DNA from: Nitrososphaerota archaeon
Lineage (GTDB): Archaea; Thermoproteota; Nitrososphaeria; Nitrososphaerales; Nitrosopumilaceae
Length of the DNA stretch: 64,000 bases
Direction: 5' to 3'
Assembly: GCA_028867755.1 (NCBI GenBank)
Contig: JAGWFT010000001.1
Span: 784,727 to 848,726, forward strand
Shown here: positions 44,158-54,531 of the stretch, in pieces
Position numbering within the stretch: the stretch's first letter is position 1
How the letters are laid out: every line of letters begins with the position of its first letter
The notes under the pieces: generated by a model
Told to the model about the DNA's origin: nothing
The model's database searches: none
The model's input: only the letters and a program-made list of their open reading frames with translations
Position numbers and translations under genes: made by a program

Positions 44158-45159
44158 TTGGCCACAAAGGCGCTCAATGATGACGAGACACTTCTAAAAA
44201 AGATTGGTAATACTCCTATTGTAAAACTCACCTCGCTTTCAACTAGTCAGGCTGATTTTTATGCAAAATTAGAATCTCACAATCCATTTGGTTCTGTAAA
44301 AGACAGAGCTGCATTTTGGATGATAAAAATAGCAGAAGAGAATGGTCTTATAAAAAGAGGGCATAGTGTGATAGTAGAGCCAACTTCAGGAAATACCGGT
44401 ATTGCACTTGCAGGAATCGCAAAACTTCTTGGATACAAAGTGGAAATTGTAATACCTGAAAAAGCAAGTGAGGAAACAAAGAAGATAATTGAATCATTAG
44501 GGGCTGTTCTTTATCAAACAAGTGATGACTTGTGCCCAAAAGTTGGGGCTGGCACAGATCAGAGTATAGCACTAGCAAAATCAATTGCGTCTGCACGACC
44601 TGACAAGTATTATTCTCCTGATCAATATTCAAACGAGGCAAATTTCATGGGTCATTACAAAAGCACTGGACCTGAAATCTGGGAACAGACAAAAGGAAAG
44701 ATAACTCACTTCTTCTCGGGGGTCGGAACTGGTGGCACTATAACCGGAATAGGTGCATATCTGAAAGAGAAGAATCCAACCATAAAAATTATTGCAGTAC
44801 AACCGCAACAAAATCACCTAATTCAAGGCCTAAGAAATTTTGAAGAATCTGCAAAACCTGATCTCTTTCTCAAACGAGAACAGGTAATTGATGATTGGAT
44901 TACAATTACAAATGATGAGGCGTTTGCTGCAGTAAAAGAGATATTTGAAAAAGAAGGAATGCTGGTCAGTCCATCATCTGCTACTGTATACGCTGCAATG
45001 AAAAAATACAATGTTGAAAAAGGTCACGTGGTTGGAATATTTGCAGATGATGGTAGAAAGTTTAAGAGCCTTTACACTCAACAGAAAATATTTACAGATG
45101 CGGAATTCGATAAAGCACTAAAAGAGGCAAAATACCTATCTTTGCCTTCATTTTCTTGA
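44158..45159 (+). CDS. Cysteine synthase (PLP-dependent)
   Basis: Makes cysteine from an activated serine (O-acetylserine or phosphoserine) and sulfide. PLP lysine is in NPFGSVKDRAAFWM, the substrate loop is PTSGNTGIALAG, and the phosphate-binding glycine loop is FSGVGTGGTITGIG. Length 333 aa is typical of CysK/CysM. TTG start with AGGTGA 8 bases upstream, 4 bases after tusA, so the two are translated together and likely share sulfur supply. Confidence 0.92.
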   Translation: MATKALNDDETLLKKIGNTPIVKLTSLSTSQADFYAKLESHNPFGSVKDRAAFWMIKIAEENGLIKRGHSVIVEPTSGNTGIALAGIAKLLGYKVEIVIPEKASEETKKIIESLGAVLYQTSDDLCPKVGAGTDQSIALAKSIASARPDKYYSPDQYSNEANFMGHYKSTGPEIWEQTKGKITHFFSGVGTGGTITGIGAYLKEKNPTIKIIAVQPQQNHLIQGLRNFEESAKPDLFLKREQVIDDWITITNDEAFAAVKEIFEKEGMLVSPSSATVYAAMKKYNVEKGHVVGIFADDGRKFKSLYTQQKIFTDAEFDKALKEAKYLSLPSFS

Positions 45160-46128
45160 TTATTTTCTTTTATTTTCTGATAGATATCGATCAACATCTA
45201 TTGCAGCCATGCATCCAAATCCAGCTGCAGTAATTGCCTGTCTGTATCTATGGTCATGCACATCACCAGCCGCAAAAATTCCATCCATGCTGGTGTGTGT
45301 ATAGTTTTTGAGAACTATGTAGCCTTGTTCGTCTAGTTCGATTTGATCTTTGAACAGCTTAGTGTTCGGCTCGTGCCCTATTGCGACAAATAAACCACCT
45401 ACGTCCATCGCCTGTTGTTGATTAGTTGCCACATCTCTTATTGTAATTTGGTTTACTTTTTCATTTCCCTTAATTTCTTCAATTATAGAGTTCCAGTGAA
45501 ATTTTATCTTACTATTTTCAAATGCTCTGTCTTGCATTATTTTACTTGCTCTGAGTTTGTCCTTTCTGTGAATCACGTGTACATTTTTTGCAAATTTAGT
45601 GAGAAATATGGCCTCTTCCATGGCAGAGTCTCCTCCTCCTGCTACTACTATCTCCTGATTCTTGAAAAATGGACCATCACAAGTAGCACAATATGATACT
45701 CCTTTAGCACTGAATTCTTGTTCTCCCTTTACCCCTAGTTTTCTAGGACTAGCACCAGTTGCAATTATGATAGCATCTGCTTCATACTCTTCTGAATATG
45801 TCAATACCTTGAATGGTTTTCTTCTAAAATCAACATTTACTACCTCATCGTCGATGATTGTGGTGCCCATTCTCTCCGTTTGTTTTCTCATAGTAGTCAT
45901 CAGCTCAGGACCAAAAATCCCCTCTGCAAAACCTGGATAATTTTCAACCTCTGTGGTAAGCATTAATTGGCCACCGGGTAAATTTCCAGAAATTATTAGA
46001 GTATCACGCTTGGCCCTTGATGTATAAATGGCAGCAGTATAACCTGCAGGACCAGCCCCAATTACTATGACATCAAATTTTTTCTTTACTTCTGGTTTTT
46101 TATTTTCAGCTCTAATCTCTGCCTGCAC
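45160..46128 (-). CDS. trxB: Thioredoxin reductase
   Basis: Flavoprotein reducing thioredoxin with NAD(P)H. FAD motif GAGPAGYTAAIYTSRA, redox pair Cys147/Cys150 in CATCDGPFF, pyridine nucleotide loop AGGGDSAMEEAIFLTK, and C-terminal GIFAAGDVHDH. Length 322 aa. GTG start. The gene converges with the cysteine synthase gene, ending at the adjacent base. Confidence 0.95.
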   Translation of the reverse strand: MQAEIRAENKKPEVKKKFDVIVIGAGPAGYTAAIYTSRAKRDTLIISGNLPGGQLMLTTEVENYPGFAEGIFGPELMTTMRKQTERMGTTIIDDEVVNVDFRRKPFKVLTYSEEYEADAIIIATGASPRKLGVKGEQEFSAKGVSYCATCDGPFFKNQEIVVAGGGDSAMEEAIFLTKFAKNVHVIHRKDKLRASKIMQDRAFENSKIKFHWNSIIEEIKGNEKVNQITIRDVATNQQQAMDVGGLFVAIGHEPNTKLFKDQIELDEQGYIVLKNYTHTSMDGIFAAGDVHDHRYRQAITAAGFGCMAAIDVDRYLSENKRK

Positions 46129-46159
46129 AAATGAAATTCATTTGTGTTTCATATTTAAA

Positions 46160-46945
46160 TTATGCATACTGGTTTTGAAGATTACTCAATACCTCCTGGT
46201 GATGTTCACATAATTTTCCAACTTTCATTTGTGTATACAAGAGGTCTTCTTGCCAGTGTGCATTGTATAACATGCATTTTTTTGATTCGCAAAAAGGAAC
46301 ACTAGTAAGATAATAAAATATAGCTTGTAAGGCATATCCCCTAACAATAAAACGCAGTCTATTATCATGGTATTCTAGAAATCTTCCATCAAATTCACGT
46401 TTAGCTGCTTCTAGGTTCAGGCCTTGTGACATTTTTTCATACAATTGGACATAGTAATCGCGCGGTTTTGCTGGTGCTTCAATCATTCCAGTGGTAGAAA
46501 TGATAGATGGATTAGAGCATATCACAGCCCTTCCATGATATCTGTAATCCTCGTAATCATAACTACAAGTCAGTTTTGTTGTAAATATGAGATGAAATTT
46601 GTCAGATGATAATTCTGAATCCGGTATGGCATGCTTAAAAATATTTTGAAGCTCAAAACCATCATACAAAATTATGTTATTTGTAGCTGATGGCATCTCT
46701 GATCGTTCTTCAAATGTGATATCTTCTATAGTGGGATTATGTTTTTCAAAAGGCACATAAGGATTAAAAACTCTACAAGATGCTATCTGATATAAAATTT
46801 CTTTTTCTAGATTGAAATGTTGAAAGAATTTTTGTCGTATCTCAACACTTGCTCCAATTTGTTTTTCTATGAATTCAGCAAGCTCATTGATTTTGAGCTC
46901 ATTAATACTAGGCTCATTATACAAAAATATCTTACTTATTTTCAA
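46160..46945 (-). CDS. Conserved archaeal-type protein, function unknown (possible DUF6775-like)
   Basis: TTG start. The 261-residue soluble product has a central strand-rich region (YHGRAVICSNPSIISTTGMIEAPAK). Near the C-terminus a Cys/His set (FCESKKCMLYNAHWQEDLL ... KLCEHH) could bind zinc. The set resembles archaeal proteins annotated as putative metallopeptidases, but no HExxH motif is seen. Stands between trxB and thi4 on the same strand. Confidence 0.6.
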   Translation of the reverse strand: MKISKIFLYNEPSINELKINELAEFIEKQIGASVEIRQKFFQHFNLEKEILYQIASCRVFNPYVPFEKHNPTIEDITFEERSEMPSATNNIILYDGFELQNIFKHAIPDSELSSDKFHLIFTTKLTCSYDYEDYRYHGRAVICSNPSIISTTGMIEAPAKPRDYYVQLYEKMSQGLNLEAAKREFDGRFLEYHDNRLRFIVRGYALQAIFYYLTSVPFCESKKCMLYNAHWQEDLLYTQMKVGKLCEHHQEVLSNLQNQYA

Positions 46946-46970
46946 TAATAAAATGCCTACTCAGGTCGAT

Positions 46971-47789
46971 TTATCTTCTTAGTTCTTTTATCTTATATGC
47001 CGTAATCTCAGCTGCCTTCTTACCTGACAATAACATGGAGCCGTATGTTGGGCCCATCCTTGCAATTCCATATGTTTCTGTGACTGACATACCAGCTGCT
47101 ACAAGCCCAGGATATACTTCACCTGTGTTGTACACCACTTTATTTTCGCCATCGTCCACCCACATTGGATCCATGCCTTTCCAATTTACTAGTTTTCTGT
47201 CTACTAGTCTTTTGACAGCCACAGAATCATGACCGGACGCATCTATTACCATCTTAGATTCTAATGCAACTGGGTCTACACAAGTTATGTTTCTTGGAAG
47301 AGCTGAAACTGGCATCCAATTCACTACAACACCTCCCACTCTACCCTTTTTCAATACTAAATCGTCAAACTTTGTCAGATTCAAGAATTTTACTCCGGCA
47401 TCGCAAGCAGCAGCTATTAATTTTGAAACTGCATGTGGTCCGGGTGTAAGATAAAGACCTTCTCTTACCTTCTTGTAGGGAATCCCTAATTCGTCCCAAA
47501 TTTTTTGTGCTGGGGCTCTAACCGTTACAGGGTTCATCATGTATCCTCCTAACCAGTATCCTCCACCGAGGTAATTGTTTTGTTCTATGACTAGAGTTTT
47601 GAATCCCATCAATGCAAGTTCTCTGCTTGCTGTCAAACCTGCTGGACCTGCGCCTATGATTATGACATCAGAATCAGCTCTATCTACAAGTACTGAATGA
47701 AATTCATCTGCAATTGCTCTTGTAATCTCTTTCTCGTCCACATCTGCAAAGATTTTGGGCACTTCTCCTTCCTGAGTAACCTTTTGCAT
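46971..47789 (-). CDS. thi4: Thiamine thiazole synthase Thi4
   Basis: Makes the thiazole phosphate of thiamine from NAD and glycine. FAD/NAD loop GAGPAGLTASRELAL, the glycine-rich NYLGGGYWLGGYMMN, and the C-terminal GPTYGSMLLSGKKAAE are conserved. The active-site position before the VDP motif is Cys170 (ITCVDPVALE). Yeast-type enzymes have a Cys there that donates its sulfur; methanogen types have His and use free sulfide. This protein therefore looks like the Cys-type (suicidal) form. Length 272 aa. Confidence 0.92.
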   Translation of the reverse strand: MQKVTQEGEVPKIFADVDEKEITRAIADEFHSVLVDRADSDVIIIGAGPAGLTASRELALMGFKTLVIEQNNYLGGGYWLGGYMMNPVTVRAPAQKIWDELGIPYKKVREGLYLTPGPHAVSKLIAAACDAGVKFLNLTKFDDLVLKKGRVGGVVVNWMPVSALPRNITCVDPVALESKMVIDASGHDSVAVKRLVDRKLVNWKGMDPMWVDDGENKVVYNTGEVYPGLVAAGMSVTETYGIARMGPTYGSMLLSGKKAAEITAYKIKELRR

Positions 47790-47825
47790 GAAAAATATCC
47801 TTGGGACAGCACATTAATAGTTTGC

Positions 47826-48869
47826 TCAGGTTGCAAATACATCTTCAAACAATTTGATACATTCTCTAATGTGCATCTTTTTTGTAGGATTTTTGAACGC
47901 GTAAGCTGAAATGGTGTCTACTTTAGCAAGATCTTTTTTGGCTAACACGTATTTTGCAGCCCTTAGTGAATCAACTATTACGTTACAACCATTTGTGCTA
48001 TCATTAGTTCTAAGTGATAGGTCCATTTCTATCGTCGAACCTAGAAATCCTTTAGCTTCCATCCAGTAATAGCTAACCCTAGAGTCGCCAAGCTGTTCTG
48101 CATATTCTGTAGTGCCTGCAGTGGACTTGAAAGGATAAGTTGTCTCGATTGCAATGGATTCTGTTTTTATATTTCTCTTTTTCTCTCTTGTTTCCTCAGC
48201 CATTGTATTCATAGTGTCTTGATTTCCTCCTACGTCGAGCTGATATGCTTTCTGAACCCTGATACCTCTGCTTGTCATGAAATCTATCATACCACGATGA
48301 AATGCAGTTCCACCAAACTGGCTCATTAAATCGTCTCCTAAAATGATCAATCCTTTATTTTCAAATGCTTTTCGCATCTTATCAGTTACTGTTTTGGCAG
48401 ATGTGGCATTAAAAAAAGAACATCCAGCATCTAATGCTGCTTCAGAATATTTTTCTGATGTCTTGTCAAGACCAGAAGAAATTACGCTGACAAGAAAATC
48501 TGGTTTGATAGATTTGAGTGACTTTACAAATTCTTCATAGTTTGAAGATTTTATCTGACCGTTCTGGCTAATGTGAGCAGGTACAGCATCTAACATCATT
48601 CCGGGTTGAATACTAACATCAGAAAAACTTGTCTTATGGTCTGCAATTAATTGACCAATTTTTTTCCCCACTTTGGAAGAATCTATGTCAAAAACGGTTG
48701 ATATTGCAATGTCATTGAGAGTTAAACCTGCAATCTTTGGATGCCAAAGCCCTTCTACTGAATTCTTGTAAAATTCTAATCCTTTGATTAGAGTCGATGT
48801 TACATTGCCCATTCCAGCAATTGCGATTTTAATTTTATCTGACACGCAATTTTTCTCGCCGGTCTTCAT
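47826..48869 (-). CDS. ino1: Myo-inositol-1-phosphate synthase
   Basis: Converts glucose-6-phosphate to inositol phosphate with bound NAD, for archaeal inositol phospholipids or solutes. It shows NAD loop IAGMGNVTSTLIKG, the DAVPAHI block, the GDDLMSQFGGTAFHRG block and the LDVGGNQDTMNT block (lysine and Asp/Asn ligands). Length 347 aa is normal for archaea. ATG start. It leads into thi4, 36 bases apart on the same strand. Confidence 0.92.
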   Translation of the reverse strand: MKTGEKNCVSDKIKIAIAGMGNVTSTLIKGLEFYKNSVEGLWHPKIAGLTLNDIAISTVFDIDSSKVGKKIGQLIADHKTSFSDVSIQPGMMLDAVPAHISQNGQIKSSNYEEFVKSLKSIKPDFLVSVISSGLDKTSEKYSEAALDAGCSFFNATSAKTVTDKMRKAFENKGLIILGDDLMSQFGGTAFHRGMIDFMTSRGIRVQKAYQLDVGGNQDTMNTMAEETREKKRNIKTESIAIETTYPFKSTAGTTEYAEQLGDSRVSYYWMEAKGFLGSTIEMDLSLRTNDSTNGCNVIVDSLRAAKYVLAKKDLAKVDTISAYAFKNPTKKMHIRECIKLFEDVFAT

Positions 48870-48941
48870 TTAACTCTTTTCTGGTGTTATTGTTTAGATT
48901 AGCTTTTCCTAAGTAAAATCTATCATTTTATCATATGTCAT

Positions 48942-48967
48942 GATATGGAAAATCTTGCCACCATATC
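48942..48967. promoter_or_regulatory. 7-bp inverted repeat upstream of the siroheme reductase gene
   Basis: GATATGG (48942-48948) and CCATATC (48961-48967) form an inverted repeat with a 12-base spacer. It lies in the divergent gap between ino1 and the reductase, 35 bases upstream of the TATA box. Candidate regulator site. Confidence 0.3.
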
Positions 48968-49001
48968 TTTGACTAGTGCATATCTGGCGTCTACTTTAAA
49001 A

Positions 49002-49009
49002 TTTATATG
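49002..49009 (+). promoter_or_regulatory. TATA box of the siroheme reductase gene
   Basis: TTTATATG centred about 28 bases before the TTG start at 49034, the spacing of a leaderless archaeal transcript. This supports the TTG start. Confidence 0.6.
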
Positions 49010-49033
49010 CGCTCCTAGAAGTAGCTACAGTAA

Positions 49034-50839
49034 TTGAGTAAGACAAGCCTCTCTCAGTCTAAACCTGATAATCTTCCAAAACCTAGGATCCAATGGGGTC
49101 GCATAGAGGAGGCTGAAAAGTTTGCAGAAATGGTAAAACTCTTCAGGCAAGGTAAGATTAGCCGAGATGATCTGCGAAGATTCAGACTCCAACATGGTGC
49201 ATATGGAAGCCGAATGACTGATGATTACAGTATGATTCGTGTAAAGATCCCAGCAGGGGAAGTTTATCCAGAGCAAATCGAAAAAATGGCTGAACTAAGT
49301 GAATCGTTCTCAATTGGAAGTGCACATGTTTCCACAAGACAAAATTTCCAACTCCACTGGATTGCCCTGGAAGATGTTTCTGAGGTTATGCGAGGGCTGG
49401 CAGAAATTGGACTAACATCAAGAGAAGCATGTGGTAATTCAGTAAGAAATGTGATGTGTAGCCCTCTTGCCGGTGTGTGTCCTAATGAAGTATTTGATCC
49501 TACTCCGTATGCTTTGTCAACTGCAAAATTTCTACTACGAAACTCGATGAATCAGTCTCTACCAAGAAAATTTAAGATCAATTATACGTGTTGTGAGAAA
49601 CACGGGATGGCAAGAATAGTGGATATTGGTCTTATACCTCAAAGAGTAGAAATTAATGGGAAATTACAGAATGGATTCAAAGTTTTCTTAGGTGGAGGAC
49701 TTGGTGCCCAGTCGTTTGTAGGCCATCAACTTGAAGAATTTACACCTGAAGAAGAGTTGCTCTATACAATAATTGCAGTCATTAGAGTTTATGATAGACT
49801 GGGAAACCGTGAGAATATGGCACGAAATAGAATGAGATATCTTGTTAATGAACTTGGATGGGATAAATTCCAAAATGTTGTATTAAAAGAACGAACGATG
49901 GTTAGGCTAACACAATCTGTTGTGGTAAAACTTGATCTTGATAAAGCTCCTGAAGTGCTGCACAAAGTCTCAATTAGTTCTGAATCTCCGTCGCATCCGG
50001 CAGGATTCTCTAGATGGCTTAAAACCAACACCATGAAGCAAAAACAACAAGGCTATAGTGCAGCATTCATTACTCTAGAATCAGGCGATATTACAGCAAG
50101 CCAGCTACGTGTCATAGCTGACATGGCAAGAGAGTTTTCTGCAGAAGGAAGAATCAGAAATGGATTTGCACAAGACATTGTGTTTAGGTGGGTACGGAAT
50201 GAGGATCTTCTAAACTTTTATGCTAGATTGTTAGAAGTTGGTCTTGCAAATCCAGGTGCATTGACCATGGCTTCAGTGGTGGGATGTTCAGGTACCACCT
50301 CGTGTAACTTGGCATTGACCAATTCTCATAGACTTGCAAAGGAAGTGCAACGAAAATTCCTTGAAATAAAACTTGATGAAGATGATGATCTACGAGACTC
50401 CACAATCAAGATAAGCGGGTGTCCAAATTCATGCGGTCAACACGAAATTGCAACAATTGGATTTTATGGTGGTGGTGCAAGGCTGGGAAAAGACATGTAT
50501 CCGCTCTATACTATGTCATTGGGTGGAAGAGCAGATGAAGCATCAATGTTAGGACTGACAACTACCAAAGTACCAGCAAAGAGAGTTATTCCAACAATTT
50601 TGAAAATAATTGAGATTTTTAAATCTGAAAAAAAATCAGGTGAAACTCTGGATTCATGGATTCATAGGATAATTGAAGGAAACGGCGGCCCAAAAGTCAA
50701 ATCAATTAATGATATCAAAGAATTGCTAAAACCTGTTGTAGCCCCACCAACAGTTGAGCAAGATCAGGACTTTTACGTAGATTATGGAAATGACGGAAAC
50801 TATCACGCCAGAACTGGAAGGGGCGAATGTGCTGCTTGA
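49034..50839 (+). CDS. Ferredoxin-dependent siroheme sulfite/nitrite reductase
   Basis: Six-electron reductase of sulfite to sulfide or nitrite to ammonia. Two siroheme-[4Fe-4S] cysteine pairs are complete: Cys418/Cys424 (GCSGTTSC) and Cys463/Cys467 (SGCPNSCGQ). Length 601 aa with two internal repeats is normal. TTG start. Whether sulfite or nitrite is the substrate cannot be decided from motifs alone. The neighbours (rhodanese overlapping its stop; tusA and cysteine synthase 4 kb upstream) favour sulfite (inference). Could also be nirA. Confidence 0.9.
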   Translation: MSKTSLSQSKPDNLPKPRIQWGRIEEAEKFAEMVKLFRQGKISRDDLRRFRLQHGAYGSRMTDDYSMIRVKIPAGEVYPEQIEKMAELSESFSIGSAHVSTRQNFQLHWIALEDVSEVMRGLAEIGLTSREACGNSVRNVMCSPLAGVCPNEVFDPTPYALSTAKFLLRNSMNQSLPRKFKINYTCCEKHGMARIVDIGLIPQRVEINGKLQNGFKVFLGGGLGAQSFVGHQLEEFTPEEELLYTIIAVIRVYDRLGNRENMARNRMRYLVNELGWDKFQNVVLKERTMVRLTQSVVVKLDLDKAPEVLHKVSISSESPSHPAGFSRWLKTNTMKQKQQGYSAAFITLESGDITASQLRVIADMAREFSAEGRIRNGFAQDIVFRWVRNEDLLNFYARLLEVGLANPGALTMASVVGCSGTTSCNLALTNSHRLAKEVQRKFLEIKLDEDDDLRDSTIKISGCPNSCGQHEIATIGFYGGGARLGKDMYPLYTMSLGGRADEASMLGLTTTKVPAKRVIPTILKIIEIFKSEKKSGETLDSWIHRIIEGNGGPKVKSINDIKELLKPVVAPPTVEQDQDFYVDYGNDGNYHARTGRGECAA

Positions 50840-51636
50840 GCAAAGAAAAGACTACTCGAATAACTGTTGACGCTGATACTCTGCGATCTGAGATTAGAGA
50901 TAAGAGCGTCAAGGTCCTTGATATTAGAAAAGAAGAAGATTACAAACAAGGACACTTGCCTGGTGCAATCAATTTTCCACTATCAAGCCTCCTCTCAGAT
51001 GATAGTCCTGAAACTATTTTACAACATACTCAGTCTTTTGGTATAGATGACGAGACACATGTTGTTGTATATGATGATACATTTGGTGCTTTGGCATCAC
51101 GTGTAGCATGGACCCTTCAATATATTGGTCATGAAGAAGTTTCCATACTTGATATAACATATGGATCATGGAAAAAACTTGGCCTTGAAACAAATACAGA
51201 ATCGCCATCTCTTGGCAAAAAAACTCATTCTTTAAAGATACAACCACAGATTCTTGCAACTGCTGATTACCTAATGCCTGCCAAAGAGAAGGGTGCTGTA
51301 TTGATGGACAACAGGGAAAGACTCAATTTTCTTGAAAATCATATTCCAGGAGCAATAAACATTCCATATAGAATGCTTGCCTCTCCTCAAAATATACTAA
51401 GATCAAAAGATGAATTGAGAAGACTTATGCAGAATAGGAACATATCTCCTGACTCTGAAGTGATCACATATTGTGGTAGTGTGGGTACTCTATCTGGATT
51501 GGGATATTATGCATTAAAGTCCATAGGGCTCCAAAATGTTAAACTCTATGTTCGCTCGTTTAAGGAATGGAAATCGCTTGAGAGGCCAATAGAGAAACAA
51601 AAGGATGCAAATTATTGGGATCTCTCTGCAGAATAA
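50836..51636 (+). CDS. Two-domain rhodanese (thiosulfate/3-mercaptopyruvate sulfurtransferase)
   Basis: The TTG start at 50836 overlaps the reductase stop (TTGA). Two rhodanese domains of about 130 residues each. The first (DIRKEEDYKQGHLPGAINFP) lacks the cysteine (VVYDDTFGAL). The second has the active Cys in TYCGSVGTLSG. That is the normal arrangement for this family. Length 266 aa. Moves sulfane sulfur; tightly coupled to the reductase. Confidence 0.92.
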   Translation: MSKEKTTRITVDADTLRSEIRDKSVKVLDIRKEEDYKQGHLPGAINFPLSSLLSDDSPETILQHTQSFGIDDETHVVVYDDTFGALASRVAWTLQYIGHEEVSILDITYGSWKKLGLETNTESPSLGKKTHSLKIQPQILATADYLMPAKEKGAVLMDNRERLNFLENHIPGAINIPYRMLASPQNILRSKDELRRLMQNRNISPDSEVITYCGSVGTLSGLGYYALKSIGLQNVKLYVRSFKEWKSLERPIEKQKDANYWDLSAE

Positions 51637-51641
51637 TGTTT

Positions 51642-52787
51642 TTAGGTATTTTGGGTAGCAGTCTCATTTCTTAATTTCTTTGTAGTCTGACTTTCAATAT
51701 GATCAAAGAGTTCCATCATTTTCTTCTTGTTTGCTTGTAAATATTCATAGCCTTTATCGGTTAATCTAACCTTGAACAGTCTGATATCTCTATGTTCTTC
51801 AAAAAAGTGTTCTATCATCTGTGCACCTCTTTTGTTAGGATCAATGAATGCATCCATCCTTGAGATAACCTCATTGACATCCCCTTTCTCTATGGCAGAC
51901 TTGACTGCTTGCGCTGCCTCACTAATATCCCTCAAGTGTTGAATCAATAATGGATTGGTCTTCTTTGTTGTTCCAAACAGTCCTTTCTTTTCAACACCTA
52001 TCTTGGCAGCTAGCTCTGGCGCAATCTCGAACTCTTCCATCTTTGTTAAACCCGCACTCTTCTCAGCTCTTGTCAAAAGGCCTTTTTCCACCAATTTTCT
52101 TGCAGCATCTTCTACCTCGGCCTTGCCTAACATAGTTGTCCAAACTATTTGGCCAACCTTGTGGTAACCCTGTCTTACCGATTCTAATACTACGACTTCT
52201 ACAATTCTTCTATACCCTTCATCTGCTTTGACATTCTCAAAGTCTTTGTCTCTTACTGCCTTTTTTGCATTTTTAACATCTATCTCGATCGAGCGCTTTA
52301 ATGCTTCAATAGCTTCAGGAATGTGATTCAAAAGCGAATTGTAACACGCCTTGTTGTACCAAGACATTCCGTCTGTTGGATTGGTTTCAATTGATTTTTC
52401 TACACTTTCTAGAGCTTTTTCATAATTTTTTTGTCTGTAGTAAATAAGACCTTTCAGATTCCAAGCATCTGAATTTGTAACATCAATTTCATGAACCTTG
52501 TTATAATCATCCATGGAGCCTGCTAAATCGCCCATGTGAAACCGTGCATAGCCTAATTTTAGAAGCGAGTCTACATGACCTGGGTCAACCTGTAATGCGC
52601 CCTCAAAGGCACGAACTGCATCCTCCATCTTCTCATCTGCCATCAAAGAAATTCCCTTTTTGTATAGTTTATTCCTAGTATAGTTAGGATCTGCTAGCTT
52701 TGACTCTTTGGATATCTCTACTGACATTTCGTGTCCCGTATCTTCACTTTTGGGTGGTTCTGAACGGTCCTTGAATAATTTTTTCAC
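51642..52787 (-). CDS. TPR-repeat protein with C-terminal winged-helix-like region
   Basis: GTG start. About residues 40-180 hold four tetratricopeptide repeats (AVRAFEGALQVDPGHVDSLL; SWYNKACYNSLLNHIPEAI). The C-terminal half is helical (YHKVGQIVWTTMLGKAEVEDA; KGLLTRAEKS) and looks like a winged-helix or partner-binding region, ending in a helix with Lys/Glu. Length is 381 aa. Probably a protein-interaction scaffold. Confidence 0.75.
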   Translation of the reverse strand: MKKLFKDRSEPPKSEDTGHEMSVEISKESKLADPNYTRNKLYKKGISLMADEKMEDAVRAFEGALQVDPGHVDSLLKLGYARFHMGDLAGSMDDYNKVHEIDVTNSDAWNLKGLIYYRQKNYEKALESVEKSIETNPTDGMSWYNKACYNSLLNHIPEAIEALKRSIEIDVKNAKKAVRDKDFENVKADEGYRRIVEVVVLESVRQGYHKVGQIVWTTMLGKAEVEDAARKLVEKGLLTRAEKSAGLTKMEEFEIAPELAAKIGVEKKGLFGTTKKTNPLLIQHLRDISEAAQAVKSAIEKGDVNEVISRMDAFIDPNKRGAQMIEHFFEEHRDIRLFKVRLTDKGYEYLQANKKKMMELFDHIESQTTKKLRNETATQNT

Positions 52788-52915
52788 GGCTGATAAAATA
52801 ATGGATTTTCCGTAGATAAATACTATTCCGGGTGTCTAAAAAGTAAATTTTCTTGGTAAAGTGGCTTTATAACGCCTGGATAAATACAAAAATACTCAGG
52901 TATTACACCTAGGAT

Positions 52916-54331
<1,416 letters not shown>

Positions 54332-54405
54332 TGAATGTTCTAAATCTATTGGGGCGTAAATATTTTGAAATGTCATAAAGATGCACTCGTTTTTGAATTA
54401 TTTGA

Positions 54406-54413
54406 TTATAAAT
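54406..54413 (+). promoter_or_regulatory. TATA-like box before the candidate small RNA
   Basis: TTATAAAT with an expected start of transcription near 54432-54438, where the candidate RNA hairpin begins. Confidence 0.35.
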
Positions 54414-54428
54414 GAAAGAAAATTCTTT

Positions 54429-54527
54429 TTGTAGCCTAAAGCTGCAACTTGGTGCTACAATGCTATGTTGACTAATTTTCAGCTAAAATATTAAAATTAT
54501 CGCCTGCTGTCAAGCGATAATTTTTTT
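54429..54527 (+). ncRNA. Candidate small non-coding RNA
   Basis: About 100 bases with no ORF of size. It begins with a 7-bp inverted repeat (TTGTAGC at 54429-54435; GCTACAA at 54454-54460) and ends with an 11-bp hairpin and T-run. A TATA-like box sits about 26 bases before the first hairpin. No match to a named RNA family is claimed. It could also be the 3' end of the collagen-gene transcript. Confidence 0.35.
54493..54527. terminator. Strong stem-loop terminator, usable from both sides
   Basis: AAAATTATCGC (54493-54503) pairs perfectly with GCGATAATTTT (54514-54524), with a 10-base loop. A T-run follows to 54527 on the plus strand; the minus strand is also U-rich. It separates the plus-strand transcript from the small basic protein gene (minus). 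Confidence 0.6.
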
Positions 54528-54531
54528 GATT

